Shown here in pieces: positions 26,241 through 34,310 of a stretch of 64,000 bases of DNA. Within the stretch, counting starts at the first letter, position 1; each line of letters starts with the position of its first letter. Below the pieces are notes generated by a model. That model had not been told where the DNA came from. It was given only the letters and a program-made list of their open reading frames with translations, and did no database searches. The translations under genes were made by a program, and so were the position numbers. Location of the stretch: positions 3,162,001 through 3,226,000 of the forward strand of contig NZ_CP010976.1 of assembly GCF_000949425.1 (NCBI RefSeq), given 5' to 3'. The stretch is from Paenibacillus sp. IHBB 10380 (GTDB taxonomy: Bacteria > Bacillota > Bacilli > Paenibacillales > Paenibacillaceae).

Positions 26241-27772
26241 ACGGATGTCCACCTCCAGCCTGCAGGGTATTCATTCTTAAGTATCCCATTCTGCCATTTC
26301 CCCCAGCCTGCGGAATATCCGTCTATACAGATCAGGGCATATCCCTTCGTTGTAGCTCCTGTCGTACAAGTCACTCGTTCCTCGTTAATCTCGAGTGTTT
26401 CACCCTTTAAATATTTCACAGCCTCACCTGTTTCAGATGATAAATCAATGACTCGAACACACTCTGAAGCTTGTAGCGCTGTAGCCAATGGATGACCCGG
26501 TATAAATCTACCGTTCTTCATGAAGCCGATGTTCCATCCAGGGCGGATCACTTTTAACTTATCTAAAGATCCATGAGGTAATGACGATTGATAAATATGT
26601 TGCCCATAGACAATGGTATGACCTTCAAGCACAAAGGATAAATGTTCCTTCACAAATTGATGATACGCTGTAATGGCTTCTGCTTCAGATGAAGATTCAT
26701 GGCCACGTTTAAGCGCTCCTCGATCTTGTTTTGATCCTTTCTTACCCTGCTTAAGAGCCAGTGGCTCAACCACATTCTCAGACGTAGATTGGAATACAGC
26801 ATTGCCTTCAGTAGTAGGTTCACCATGATGCTGTAACACCGCGATGAAATGTCCTTCTCCTTGAATCTTATGAGGCCATAGTCTAGCTGTACCTGCCACC
26901 TGATCCCATACTCCATCACTGATGGATTGTTGAGACACCATCTGGTTCCTTGTCCAAGCTGTTTCACCTGAGGCAAAGTACTCCGTAGTCCCCCCCACTG
27001 GAATCACATGAAAATCAGAATTTTCATTCAGGAACTCCGCTATCATACCTTCATTCTCCTCAGGTGAGAAAGTACATGTTGAATATACAATTCTTCCTCC
27101 TGATCTTAACATAGAAGCCGCAGAACGCAGAATATCACGCTGCATTCCAGCGTATTTCTCTGGCGATTCTTCTGTCCACTGCTTGACCATATCTTCATCC
27201 TTACGGAACATGCCCTCGCCAGAGCATGGTGCATCGATTAATATTTTGTGGAAAAAACGTGGGAATTTGTGACTAATACGATCAGGATGTTCATTGAGCA
27301 CAACCCCATTACGCACACCGTATAACTCCAAATTTTTGGCAAGTGCCTTCGTTCGTTCTGAATTCAGATCATTACTTACTAGTATCCCTTGTCCTTGTAA
27401 CTTCGCAGCAATCTGTGTCGATTTCCCACCTGGTGCAGCACATAAATCTAATACAAACTCTTCAGGCTGTACATCTAGAAGCTCTACTGGTGCCATGGCA
27501 CTCGGTTCCTGAATGTAATAGAGTCCAGCATGATAATAGGGATGTAGTCCAGGTCTTGCACCTGCTTCAGTATAGAAGCCACTTGGACACCAAGGGATCG
27601 ATTGTAATTTAAACGGTGTTAACTTGAGCAAGTCTGCCACAGATATTTTCAAAGTATTCACGCGAATTCCCCCAGTAGGGGTCTGATCATAAGATTGTAA
27701 AAAAGTATCGTATTCATCTTTCAGAATGGATTGCATCCGTTCCTTAAATATTAGTGGTAGCTGTACAGCCAT
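26237..27772 (-). CDS. rsmF: RsmF/YebU-like rRNA m5C methyltransferase
   Basis: A 511-residue SAM-dependent enzyme that makes 5-methylcytosine in rRNA. The N-terminal part has TGGIRVNTLK. The Rossmann domain contains VLDLCAAPGGKSTQIAAKL (SAM site), LIDAPCSGEGMFRKD and IVYSTCTFSPEENEGM, with the two catalytic cysteines in PCSGEG and TCTF. The C-terminal 150 residues (about 360-511) resemble the RsmF PUA-like extension. It forms a two-gene operon with the pseudouridine synthase. Confidence 0.9.
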   Translation of the reverse strand: MAVQLPLIFKERMQSILKDEYDTFLQSYDQTPTGGIRVNTLKISVADLLKLTPFKLQSIPWCPSGFYTEAGARPGLHPYYHAGLYYIQEPSAMAPVELLDVQPEEFVLDLCAAPGGKSTQIAAKLQGQGILVSNDLNSERTKALAKNLELYGVRNGVVLNEHPDRISHKFPRFFHKILIDAPCSGEGMFRKDEDMVKQWTEESPEKYAGMQRDILRSAASMLRSGGRIVYSTCTFSPEENEGMIAEFLNENSDFHVIPVGGTTEYFASGETAWTRNQMVSQQSISDGVWDQVAGTARLWPHKIQGEGHFIAVLQHHGEPTTEGNAVFQSTSENVVEPLALKQGKKGSKQDRGALKRGHESSSEAEAITAYHQFVKEHLSFVLEGHTIVYGQHIYQSSLPHGSLDKLKVIRPGWNIGFMKNGRFIPGHPLATALQASECVRVIDLSSETGEAVKYLKGETLEINEERVTCTTGATTKGYALICIDGYSAGWGKWQNGILKNEYPAGWRWTSV

Positions 27773-27840
27773 ATCCTAAATCATCCTGTTCCTTTGTAAT
27801 TATGGATCCAATGTATCACTCTACATTGCAACAGCTATGG

Positions 27841-27872
27841 AACAACCCGCTATCATCCATAGCGGGTTGTTT
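27841..27872. terminator. Terminator-like hairpin downstream of the DUF309 gene
   Basis: CAACCCGCTAT and ATAGCGGGTTG form an 11-bp stem with a 5-base loop, 43 bases after the stop of the DUF309 gene. U-tracts are short on both sides. Confidence 0.65.
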
Positions 27873-27914
27873 CATAGCACATAGCCATCTTCTTGCTTAC
27901 ACAGTTATAATAAA

Positions 27915-28385
27915 TCAATCTTTATCCTCTGCATGTTGTGCTTTGGCATTCCGTCTACGTTCAGGTCCTCGCCGCTGAGGGTTGTTCGGCTTAATGATGC
28001 CTGCCGCCGCCTCAACTGCAAGCTGAAGCTCAGGATCAACAATGGTAATCGTAAGATCATAGTAAGGAAATGGAGAGTTTTGGAATCCTTCTAACTTTTT
28101 AGCGTAGGAGCGTACCTGCTCTACCAATACTCCAAGTTCAATTCCAAGTGTCAACGGTGGATAATGTTCTAGTTGATCAGCTGCACTATGTAGCATTTTG
28201 ATTCCACCAATTAAGTTGCTATTGCGGAAATGGTACAATCCTACCGCTACTTGCAGCAACCCCTTGTATAGCGGATCACGATCTCGGTGCAGCCATAGTT
28301 CTTCTAATACCTCGTGACATTCGAAGAAATCCTGATCTCGGTTGAAGTAAACAAGATAAGCAAGGTACAAATCCTCATATTTCAT
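27915..28385 (-). CDS. DUF309-family protein
   Basis: A 156-residue protein. The DUF309 core is at the N-terminus: FNRDQDFFECHEVLEELWLHRDRDPLYKGLLQVAVGLYHFRNSN, with the conserved H-E-x-L-E-x-x-W. The rest is a charged extension ending in NPQRRGPERRRNAKAQ. The function of the family is unknown. The ATG at 28385, after AAGGTGAG, lies within the last codons of the RelQ gene (11-base overlap), so the two are coupled. Confidence 0.85.
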   Translation of the reverse strand: MKYEDLYLAYLVYFNRDQDFFECHEVLEELWLHRDRDPLYKGLLQVAVGLYHFRNSNLIGGIKMLHSAADQLEHYPPLTLGIELGVLVEQVRSYAKKLEGFQNSPFPYYDLTITIVDPELQLAVEAAAGIIKPNNPQRRGPERRRNAKAQHAEDKD

Positions 28386-29193
28386 CTGTATTCTCACCTT
28401 TTTTAGCTGCAACGACCAGTTGCTTCACTTCAGCAAGAAGCACTTTCATGTCATCCATATTGTGACTCTGCCATATTTCATTGAAGCGATCTTGAAAAGC
28501 AATGGCTTCGTTAACCAAGTGATAGAAATATAAATGATGAATCCACGACAATACCTGTGTCATCACATTCGAGTCTTCCTCAAATTGTTTTTGAGCCTCC
28601 AGTATTTCTTCACGTATACTCGACATTTCACTATCAAGTACAGACGCTGCTTCTCCTGCTGTTTTTAATCGCTTGCGAATGTTATCAGGAAGGCTCTCGC
28701 GGTACTTATAACTTAAAGAATGCTCTATCGTTGCCCAGAAATTCATAGCTAATGTACGAACTTGGATTTCTGCCAACACAATTTTTTGTCCAAGAGCCGT
28801 CTGAACAGGATATTCTACGATCATATGGAAGCTTCGATAACCACTTTCCTTATAGTTCGTAATATAGTCTTTCTCATATAGCACCTTCAAATCCTTACGT
28901 TTGCGAATATACTCAGCTACACGTCTTATATCTTCCACAAATTGGCACATAATTCGAATTCCTGCGATATCCTCGATCCCCGTCTCCAGTTGATCCATGG
29001 GAATGTTAAGGCGCTTCGCCTTTTCAAGAATACTGGATATTTTCTTAACACGACCTGTTACAAATTCAATAGGTGCATATTCCTCTCGCTTCTTCAACTC
29101 CATACGCATCGTTTTAAATTTAACTTTCAGTTCTTCTACAGCCTGCTCGTAGGGGAGCAAAAACATGCCCCAATCCCTATTATCCATTCCCAT
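28375..29193 (-). CDS. relQ: Small alarmone synthetase RelQ (SasB/YjbM)
   Basis: A 272-residue single-domain (p)ppGpp synthetase: it transfers pyrophosphate from ATP to GDP or GTP. It closely follows YjbM of Bacillus: LPYEQAVEELKVK, PIEFVTGRVKKISSILEKA, DIAGIRIMCQFVEDI, YKESGYRSFHMIVEYP and AEIQVRTLAMNFWATIEHSLSYKY. There is no hydrolase domain. It is about 60 residues longer than YjbM (211 residues), with a helical C-terminal extension (about 205-272) of unknown role. It is followed by a DUF309 gene overlapping its end. Confidence 0.93.
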   Translation of the reverse strand: MGMDNRDWGMFLLPYEQAVEELKVKFKTMRMELKKREEYAPIEFVTGRVKKISSILEKAKRLNIPMDQLETGIEDIAGIRIMCQFVEDIRRVAEYIRKRKDLKVLYEKDYITNYKESGYRSFHMIVEYPVQTALGQKIVLAEIQVRTLAMNFWATIEHSLSYKYRESLPDNIRKRLKTAGEAASVLDSEMSSIREEILEAQKQFEEDSNVMTQVLSWIHHLYFYHLVNEAIAFQDRFNEIWQSHNMDDMKVLLAEVKQLVVAAKKGENTDEI

Positions 29194-29220
29194 GTTCCCG
29201 TACCTCCTGCCCTTTCACCC

Positions 29221-30315
29221 TCAGTGATGATCAGCTCCAACAGCTTCTGATATATGACTGAATCCATCACTTCGAAGTAGTTGTCGCAACTCACGATGCA
29301 ATCTCCGATTCACTTCTGGTCCTTCGTAGATAAATGCGGTATAGATTTCGATCAGACTTGCGCCTGCCCGAATTTTGTCATATGCATCTTGAGCAGTAAA
29401 TATTCCACCTGACCCAATAATAGGTATCTCTCCCCCACTTTGGCGATAGATCTGAGATATCACTTCGGTAGACCTTTTTGTAAGGGGTTTCCCACTCAAA
29501 CCTCCGCTTTGCTTAGCATTCGCATGTGTCAGCCCCTCACGAGAAAGGGTCGTATTACTCGCAATAATCCCAGAAACACCACTAGAACCGAGAACATCGA
29601 CCATTGACTCTAACTCTAAATCACTAACATCTGGTGCAATTTTCACCAATATATGCTTGTTCTTACCATGCTTAAGAGCTTGCTCCCTCATCTCGTCCAT
29701 AATATGACTTAACAGAGAGGCAAGTTCGTTGCCATACTGCAGATTACGCAAGTCGGGGGTATTCGGTGAACTAATATTTACTACAAAGAAATCACCGTAA
29801 GAATATAACGTGCGTAGACATTCTTGGTAATCCTTGTACGCTTCTTCATTAGGGGTATTCTTATTCTTACCAATGTTAACAGCTACAGGAATCTGCCTTT
29901 CTTTCAGCAGGGATAACCTATGAGCCATTGCCTCTGCACCTTCATTATTGAACCCCATTCGATTCACAAGTGCCTCGTCAGGTGGAAGTCTAAATAATCG
30001 TGGTAGTTCATTTCCCTGTTGTCCCTTGGGTGTCACGGTGCCCACTTCCATAAATCCAAACCCAATGGAAGAGAAGCCTTTAACTGCATTCGCATTCTTG
30101 TCCAATCCAGCCGCTAAACCTATAGGTGTTGGGAAATGCATATCGAACAAATCCACAGCAAGATCAGGAGTTTCTTGGACACCCCATATGCCACGCAGAA
30201 GCTGGGTAGCCATAGGCAATGAACCTACAACTTTTAGCCCACCTATGACTAGATGATGTGCTTTCTCTGGATCGATTTTAAAAAGTAACGGTTTTGCCAC
30301 ATTTTGATACAACAC
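29221..30315 (-). CDS. pyrD: Dihydroorotate dehydrogenase (quinone), class 2
   Basis: A flavoenzyme of pyrimidine synthesis, 364 residues, with the class 2 N-terminal helix (LLFKIDPEKAHHLVIGGL) for membrane association and quinone access. Motifs are PIGLAAGLDKNANAV, MEVGTVTPKGQ, LVNRMGFNNEGA, VNISSPNTPDLR (catalytic Ser in NISSPNT region), ASNTT and IPIIGSGGIFTAQDA. Class 2 enzymes are uncommon in Bacillus, which uses class 1B, but do occur in other Bacillales. The probable start is GTG at 30315, after GGAGAGGGAGAG, rather than the ATG at 30339 which precedes that site. It is not with other pyr genes. Confidence 0.92.
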   Translation of the reverse strand: MLYQNVAKPLLFKIDPEKAHHLVIGGLKVVGSLPMATQLLRGIWGVQETPDLAVDLFDMHFPTPIGLAAGLDKNANAVKGFSSIGFGFMEVGTVTPKGQQGNELPRLFRLPPDEALVNRMGFNNEGAEAMAHRLSLLKERQIPVAVNIGKNKNTPNEEAYKDYQECLRTLYSYGDFFVVNISSPNTPDLRNLQYGNELASLLSHIMDEMREQALKHGKNKHILVKIAPDVSDLELESMVDVLGSSGVSGIIASNTTLSREGLTHANAKQSGGLSGKPLTKRSTEVISQIYRQSGGEIPIIGSGGIFTAQDAYDKIRAGASLIEIYTAFIYEGPEVNRRLHRELRQLLRSDGFSHISEAVGADHH

Positions 30316-30504
30316 GAACTTCTCTCCCTCTCCATGCACTCAAGTTTTCTCTATCCTATAGTTTAGCCTTTTCCAACCCAAAAAGAAAGTAATTCAAACC
30401 TTCATAGGCATCATTTTTCATTCCTTCTGAACATTGGCTATTTACAGAGAAACCCATTACAATAAGTGTAGCTATTGAAAATGATAGAGAGAGGGTTGAA
30501 CGTT

Positions 30505-30639
30505 ATGGCAGCCAAACGCAAACCACCAACACTTCAACAAAAGAAGGAAGAAGTGAACAAGAAAGCTGTTATCTGGGTCGGTGTTAGTGTATTTCTACTC
30601 ATTCTGGTCGCAGTTCTTTTATTAATATTGACCCATTAA
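30505..30639 (+). CDS. 44-residue single-pass membrane peptide
   Basis: The ATG at 30505 follows GAGAGGG and opens a frame ending TAA at 30637-30639. The peptide has a basic N-terminal half (AAKRKPPTLQQKKEEVNKK) and one hydrophobic helix (AVIWVGVSVFLLILVAVLLL), then ILTH. The positive-inside pattern predicts a cytoplasmic N-terminus. The last four bases overlap the end of the L,D-transpeptidase gene on the other strand. It does not resemble a known toxin closely enough to say so. I do not recognise a family. Confidence 0.6.
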   Translation: MAAKRKPPTLQQKKEEVNKKAVIWVGVSVFLLILVAVLLLILTH

Positions 30640-32048
30640 TTTAGCCAGTGATATATTTTCTTGGGGTTGGTCTGGTCCTGTCCATGCTTTGTTGCATAAC
30701 GTTCAGCTGGAACAAGCAGGTCATCAGGCAGAACCCCTTTGCTGATATGTACTTTCGTTCCTTTCGGAACCAAATCGAATAACTCCTCTACATCCTTACG
30801 GCCCATGCGTATACATCCATTGGATTCATCCTTTCCAATACTATCAGGTTGATCCGTGCCATGAATGGCATAATTACTTGCGGATAATTGCATACCTCGA
30901 CTACCAAACTCTCCACGATCACTGCCATTAGGGTTCATCACTTTATCAGAAATAACAAAATTACTCTCCGGCGTTCTGTCCCCACCAAGTCCTACTTTAT
31001 AATTACGAAGAATGACATTCCCGCTCACGACTGCTAATCGATAATTTTTTTTATCCACAATAATTTGTAGAGGTTCATTGAAATATGGGCGTTCTCCCAG
31101 ATTAGCAGATAAGGTAGGGGGTTGTTGACCCTTACTACTCGCTAAGCTATCTTTCCCCCTGTTAGCCCCACTAGAATCAATCGATTCCACAATTTTAGCG
31201 AAATTCTGCTTCATCAGCGCCGTCGTGCCCGAGATCCAATTGTTTGGAAAAGCCTTCACTAACTCATTCAAATGACTCGGCACCCGTTTATTCTTAATAG
31301 CAAAAGCCTTAATTCCACTGGAAAGTACTGCTGTGTCCTCTTGTTTCTTAATCCAAGCTGTTGCGTCAGCCTGAAGTGAAGACGTATCCGGCGGTTTACA
31401 ATCACATTCTGAAGGATCATAAGGTCGATAGGTCACTTCCTTGGCTTCATTCTTCTCTAAGGTAAAGGCTACCGGCATATCATGCTTCCACAAGAGCCAC
31501 TTATCCTGCCTCTTCATTCCTAGCACAACCATATTCACTGGCAATGGATGACTCAGAATATCAGACAAAGTACTCGCTCTTTCTTGTGAAGAACCTGCTG
31601 CTTGTGCAGTAAAAGAGGGCCTGGAATTGGCCTCAACGGGTGTTGAAGGTGTGTCTTCAGATCCCTCGAGCTGCGCCTCATCGACAGCAACATCTACACT
31701 CGGCTCCTGACTGGACGATAACGCACTCTGTGAAGATGCAGGTGCTTCAATAGAAGGTATACCTATAAGAAGAATCATAATGATACACATAAGTAAAGCT
31801 CGAATTCTACGCGATCGCTGCTCGCCATCCTTTGACAGCTGCAATAACCTAGTTTGATACTCCTCCCAGAGATCATCGGGTACCTTACTATGTTCAAATG
31901 CTTCATATACATCACTGGCTTGATTGAAGCAGTAATTTGCTTTACCTTGCTCGCCATTGCTTTCATAATCCTTGCCTAGTAGATACCACCCCATCTTATT
32001 GTCAGGATGTAGTTGTACATATTTTTTGAGGTATTCCGAATTTTTCAC
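30636..32048 (-). CDS. Membrane L,D-transpeptidase (YkuD) with a cytoplasmic TPR-like N-terminus
   Basis: A 470-residue protein. Residues 1-75 look like tetratricopeptide helices (HPDNKMGWYLLGKDYESNGEQGKANYCFNQASDVYEAF). One membrane helix follows at about 83-100, then a Ser/Pro-rich linker, a middle domain of unknown type (about 165-290), and the YkuD domain at about 325-445 with the catalytic motif IHGTDQ...SNGCIRM. The YkuD part should lie outside and cross-link peptidoglycan or attach proteins to it. The TPR part should lie inside. The gene ends facing a 44-residue peptide gene. Confidence 0.85.
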   Translation of the reverse strand: MKNSEYLKKYVQLHPDNKMGWYLLGKDYESNGEQGKANYCFNQASDVYEAFEHSKVPDDLWEEYQTRLLQLSKDGEQRSRRIRALLMCIIMILLIGIPSIEAPASSQSALSSSQEPSVDVAVDEAQLEGSEDTPSTPVEANSRPSFTAQAAGSSQERASTLSDILSHPLPVNMVVLGMKRQDKWLLWKHDMPVAFTLEKNEAKEVTYRPYDPSECDCKPPDTSSLQADATAWIKKQEDTAVLSSGIKAFAIKNKRVPSHLNELVKAFPNNWISGTTALMKQNFAKIVESIDSSGANRGKDSLASSKGQQPPTLSANLGERPYFNEPLQIIVDKKNYRLAVVSGNVILRNYKVGLGGDRTPESNFVISDKVMNPNGSDRGEFGSRGMQLSASNYAIHGTDQPDSIGKDESNGCIRMGRKDVEELFDLVPKGTKVHISKGVLPDDLLVPAERYATKHGQDQTNPKKIYHWLN

Positions 32049-32212
32049 ACTGAAACCTCCACTATTTATTGTTCACTATCTATATATCGGCAATAAACAG
32101 TTAAAAAGAAATCCTTCGCTAGTAATAGATTCCATACATAGTTCGAAAAAGTATAGTTCAAAAGCACTAAATGTTATGCCATTATTTATGAATAAACAAA
32201 TTATGAATACAT

Positions 32213-32239
32213 AAAAAACCGCCAGCTAGATGCTGGCGG
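32213..32239 (-). terminator. Terminator of the ferredoxin gene
   Basis: CCGCCAGC and GCTGGCGG form an 8-bp GC-rich stem with a 5-base loop, followed on the minus strand by a run of six T. It lies 42 bases after the ferredoxin stop. The stretch between it and the transpeptidase gene (32049-32212) shows nothing else. Confidence 0.9.
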
Positions 32240-32280
32240 AATATATGAGGACCTTACCTCTATAAAGAAGTTAAAGTAAA

Positions 32281-32550
<270 letters not shown>

Positions 32551-32653
32551 TCATTCCAATTCTATTTACTTAACGTCAATAGCCCTAAGTTTAATACAAA
32601 CATCAACAATTTTCAAACCATTTTCAACATATTCTTCTAAATTATATATGAAT

Positions 32654-33946
32654 TCATTGAACTTCATCTGTCTCATTGCGTACAAAATCCATCTGAAGGG
32701 AGGTTCCTCTTACTTTGTGATTCCTTAATAAGGTGGATGGATCATCCCCAAGCATTCCAGCCGTAAGAATTGCGTTCTCCCCAAATTTATTGCGAATGAG
32801 ATCCATCGTCTTGGTCAAAGATTCTTTCTTAGGCTGCTGTTCATAATTAAAAATATCTAACTGAATTGCAGAGTCCTCCTTGAGCATAAGTTGCTGAAGT
32901 GTAATCCCCAATAGACGAACGGGGTTGTCCCACGTCCAATGTTCATTATAGAGTTGGCAAGATTGTTGATAAATATCCGTTGTATTATCTGTTGCAGTAT
33001 CTAGGATATGGGATCTTGTGATTGTCTTCATATCCGGTGTTCGAATCGTAATTTGCACACCCCCAGCTACAAGGTGCTGTCTACGCAATCTACGTGCCAC
33101 CTGATCGCTCAGATTGAGCAGTACACGATGAACATCTTCTTTCGTATGAATGTCCTGTGGAAGCGTCGTTGTATGGCCTATGGACTTACTCTGTTCGCGC
33201 TCCTCTACTACCACCGAATGATCAATCCCATTGGCTGCTTGCTTCATCCAGGTCCCTACAACACCGAAACTTCGCGTCAAGAGCTCTTCATCTGTTTGTG
33301 CTAGTTGTCCAATGGTATGAATGTTGAGTTTACGCAATTTATCCGCTGTTTTGTTCCCGATGCCGAATAGATTGCCACAAGGCTTATCCCACAATACATT
33401 CGGAACATCACGAATACGGAGTATAGTTATGCCATTAGGCTTCTTCATATCTGAAGCCATCTTCGCCAGAAGTTTATTAGGAGCAATACCAATAGAACAA
33501 GGCAATGATAATTCTTCATATATACGTTTCTGAATTTCATTAGCGATCTCTTGCGGTGTACCAAACTGCCTAGAACCTGTAATATCTAAATAACATTCAT
33601 CGATAGACGTTACTTCCATGAGCGGTGAATAACAATATGCAATTTTCATAAAAGCGTTTGAGTATTTCCGATAAATATCAAAATTAGGAGTAATGAGAAT
33701 TAAATCAGGATATTTCTTCAGAGCTTGTTGGACACGCATTCCTGTAGATATTCCCTTCCTCCTAGCAGCGTAGGAGCACGTCACGATGATACCCTTACGA
33801 AGCTCAATACTCCCTGCTACTGCTGTTGCTTTCCCCCGGTATTTATCTGGTTCTTCTGCTTCGTGAACAGAGCAATAGAATGCATTCATATCGACATGAA
33901 GTATAACCCTGCCACTAGCTGGATAATATTCATCGATGTTTCTCAC
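32654..33946 (-). CDS. dinB: DNA polymerase IV (Y family)
   Basis: Translesion polymerase of 430 residues. Catalytic acidic residues are in ILHVDMNAFYCSVH and SIDECYLDIT; the SYAARRKGISTGM block and LPCSIGIAPNKLLAKMASDMKKPNG are typical. Then come the helix-hairpin-helix (LFGIGNKTADKLRKLNIHTIGQLA) and little-finger domains. The C-terminal QLDIF at about residue 375 is a sliding-clamp binding motif. GTG at 33946, preceded by AAGAAGGG, is the likely start; the frame is open to 33991 without a better signal. Confidence 0.93.
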   Translation of the reverse strand: MRNIDEYYPASGRVILHVDMNAFYCSVHEAEEPDKYRGKATAVAGSIELRKGIIVTCSYAARRKGISTGMRVQQALKKYPDLILITPNFDIYRKYSNAFMKIAYCYSPLMEVTSIDECYLDITGSRQFGTPQEIANEIQKRIYEELSLPCSIGIAPNKLLAKMASDMKKPNGITILRIRDVPNVLWDKPCGNLFGIGNKTADKLRKLNIHTIGQLAQTDEELLTRSFGVVGTWMKQAANGIDHSVVVEEREQSKSIGHTTTLPQDIHTKEDVHRVLLNLSDQVARRLRRQHLVAGGVQITIRTPDMKTITRSHILDTATDNTTDIYQQSCQLYNEHWTWDNPVRLLGITLQQLMLKEDSAIQLDIFNYEQQPKKESLTKTMDLIRNKFGENAILTAGMLGDDPSTLLRNHKVRGTSLQMDFVRNETDEVQ

Positions 33947-34046
33947 TTTAAATCCCTTCTTATTTTCATATAATAATATTACCGTCAGCATAACCTTCTC
34001 CTATTACAAGGTCAAGAAAAAAAGCTAACACGAAATATGGGTCTCC

Positions 34047-34077
34047 TTGATACTTTCCTACGGGAAAGTGCTATAAT
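34047..34077 (+). promoter_or_regulatory. Predicted promoter of cimA
   Basis: TTGATA (34047-34052), a 19-base spacer and an extended -10 TGCTATAAT (34069-34077). The spacer carries a short hairpin (ACTTTCC-TACG-GGAAAGT), and the -10 lies in a second inverted repeat (CTATAAT/ATTATAG). Transcription would begin near 34084, upstream of dispersed repeat B. Confidence 0.5.
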
Positions 34078-34095
34078 AATTAATTATAGTGCATA

Positions 34096-34260
34096 TTCAA
34101 AAAGTCGACTATTCAGCACCGAGAAGGTGAGTACAGACCGACGAAGGAGTAGCGGAGTGTAGGCAAACCTACATGAGCAACGGACTTCGAGGGTTGAACT
34201 CAGATTCGATGCCGAATATTCTTCTAGCGTTACTTCGTGATCAATAGTTGACTTTTTGAA
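34096..34260. repeat. Repeat B: 165-bp element with 18-bp inverted ends
   Basis: The ends TTCAAAAAGTCGACTATT and AATAGTTGACTTTTTGAA are inverted repeats with one mismatch. The interior has no reading frame (GAGAAGGTGAGTACAGACCG, then a GGAGTAGCGGAGTGTAGG stretch). The structure is MITE-like. Only one copy is in this window; that it is a dispersed family is my expectation and not shown here. It lies within the predicted leader of cimA. Confidence 0.65.
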
Positions 34261-34310
34261 CAACCTCTTTATAAAAATTATTTCATCAGACTTCCAAAAG
34301 GAGGACTACT

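Noticed and set aside
34021..34310. T-box leader upstream of cimA.
   Set aside because: No T-box sequence or specifier-type structure was seen; the region is a promoter plus repeat B.
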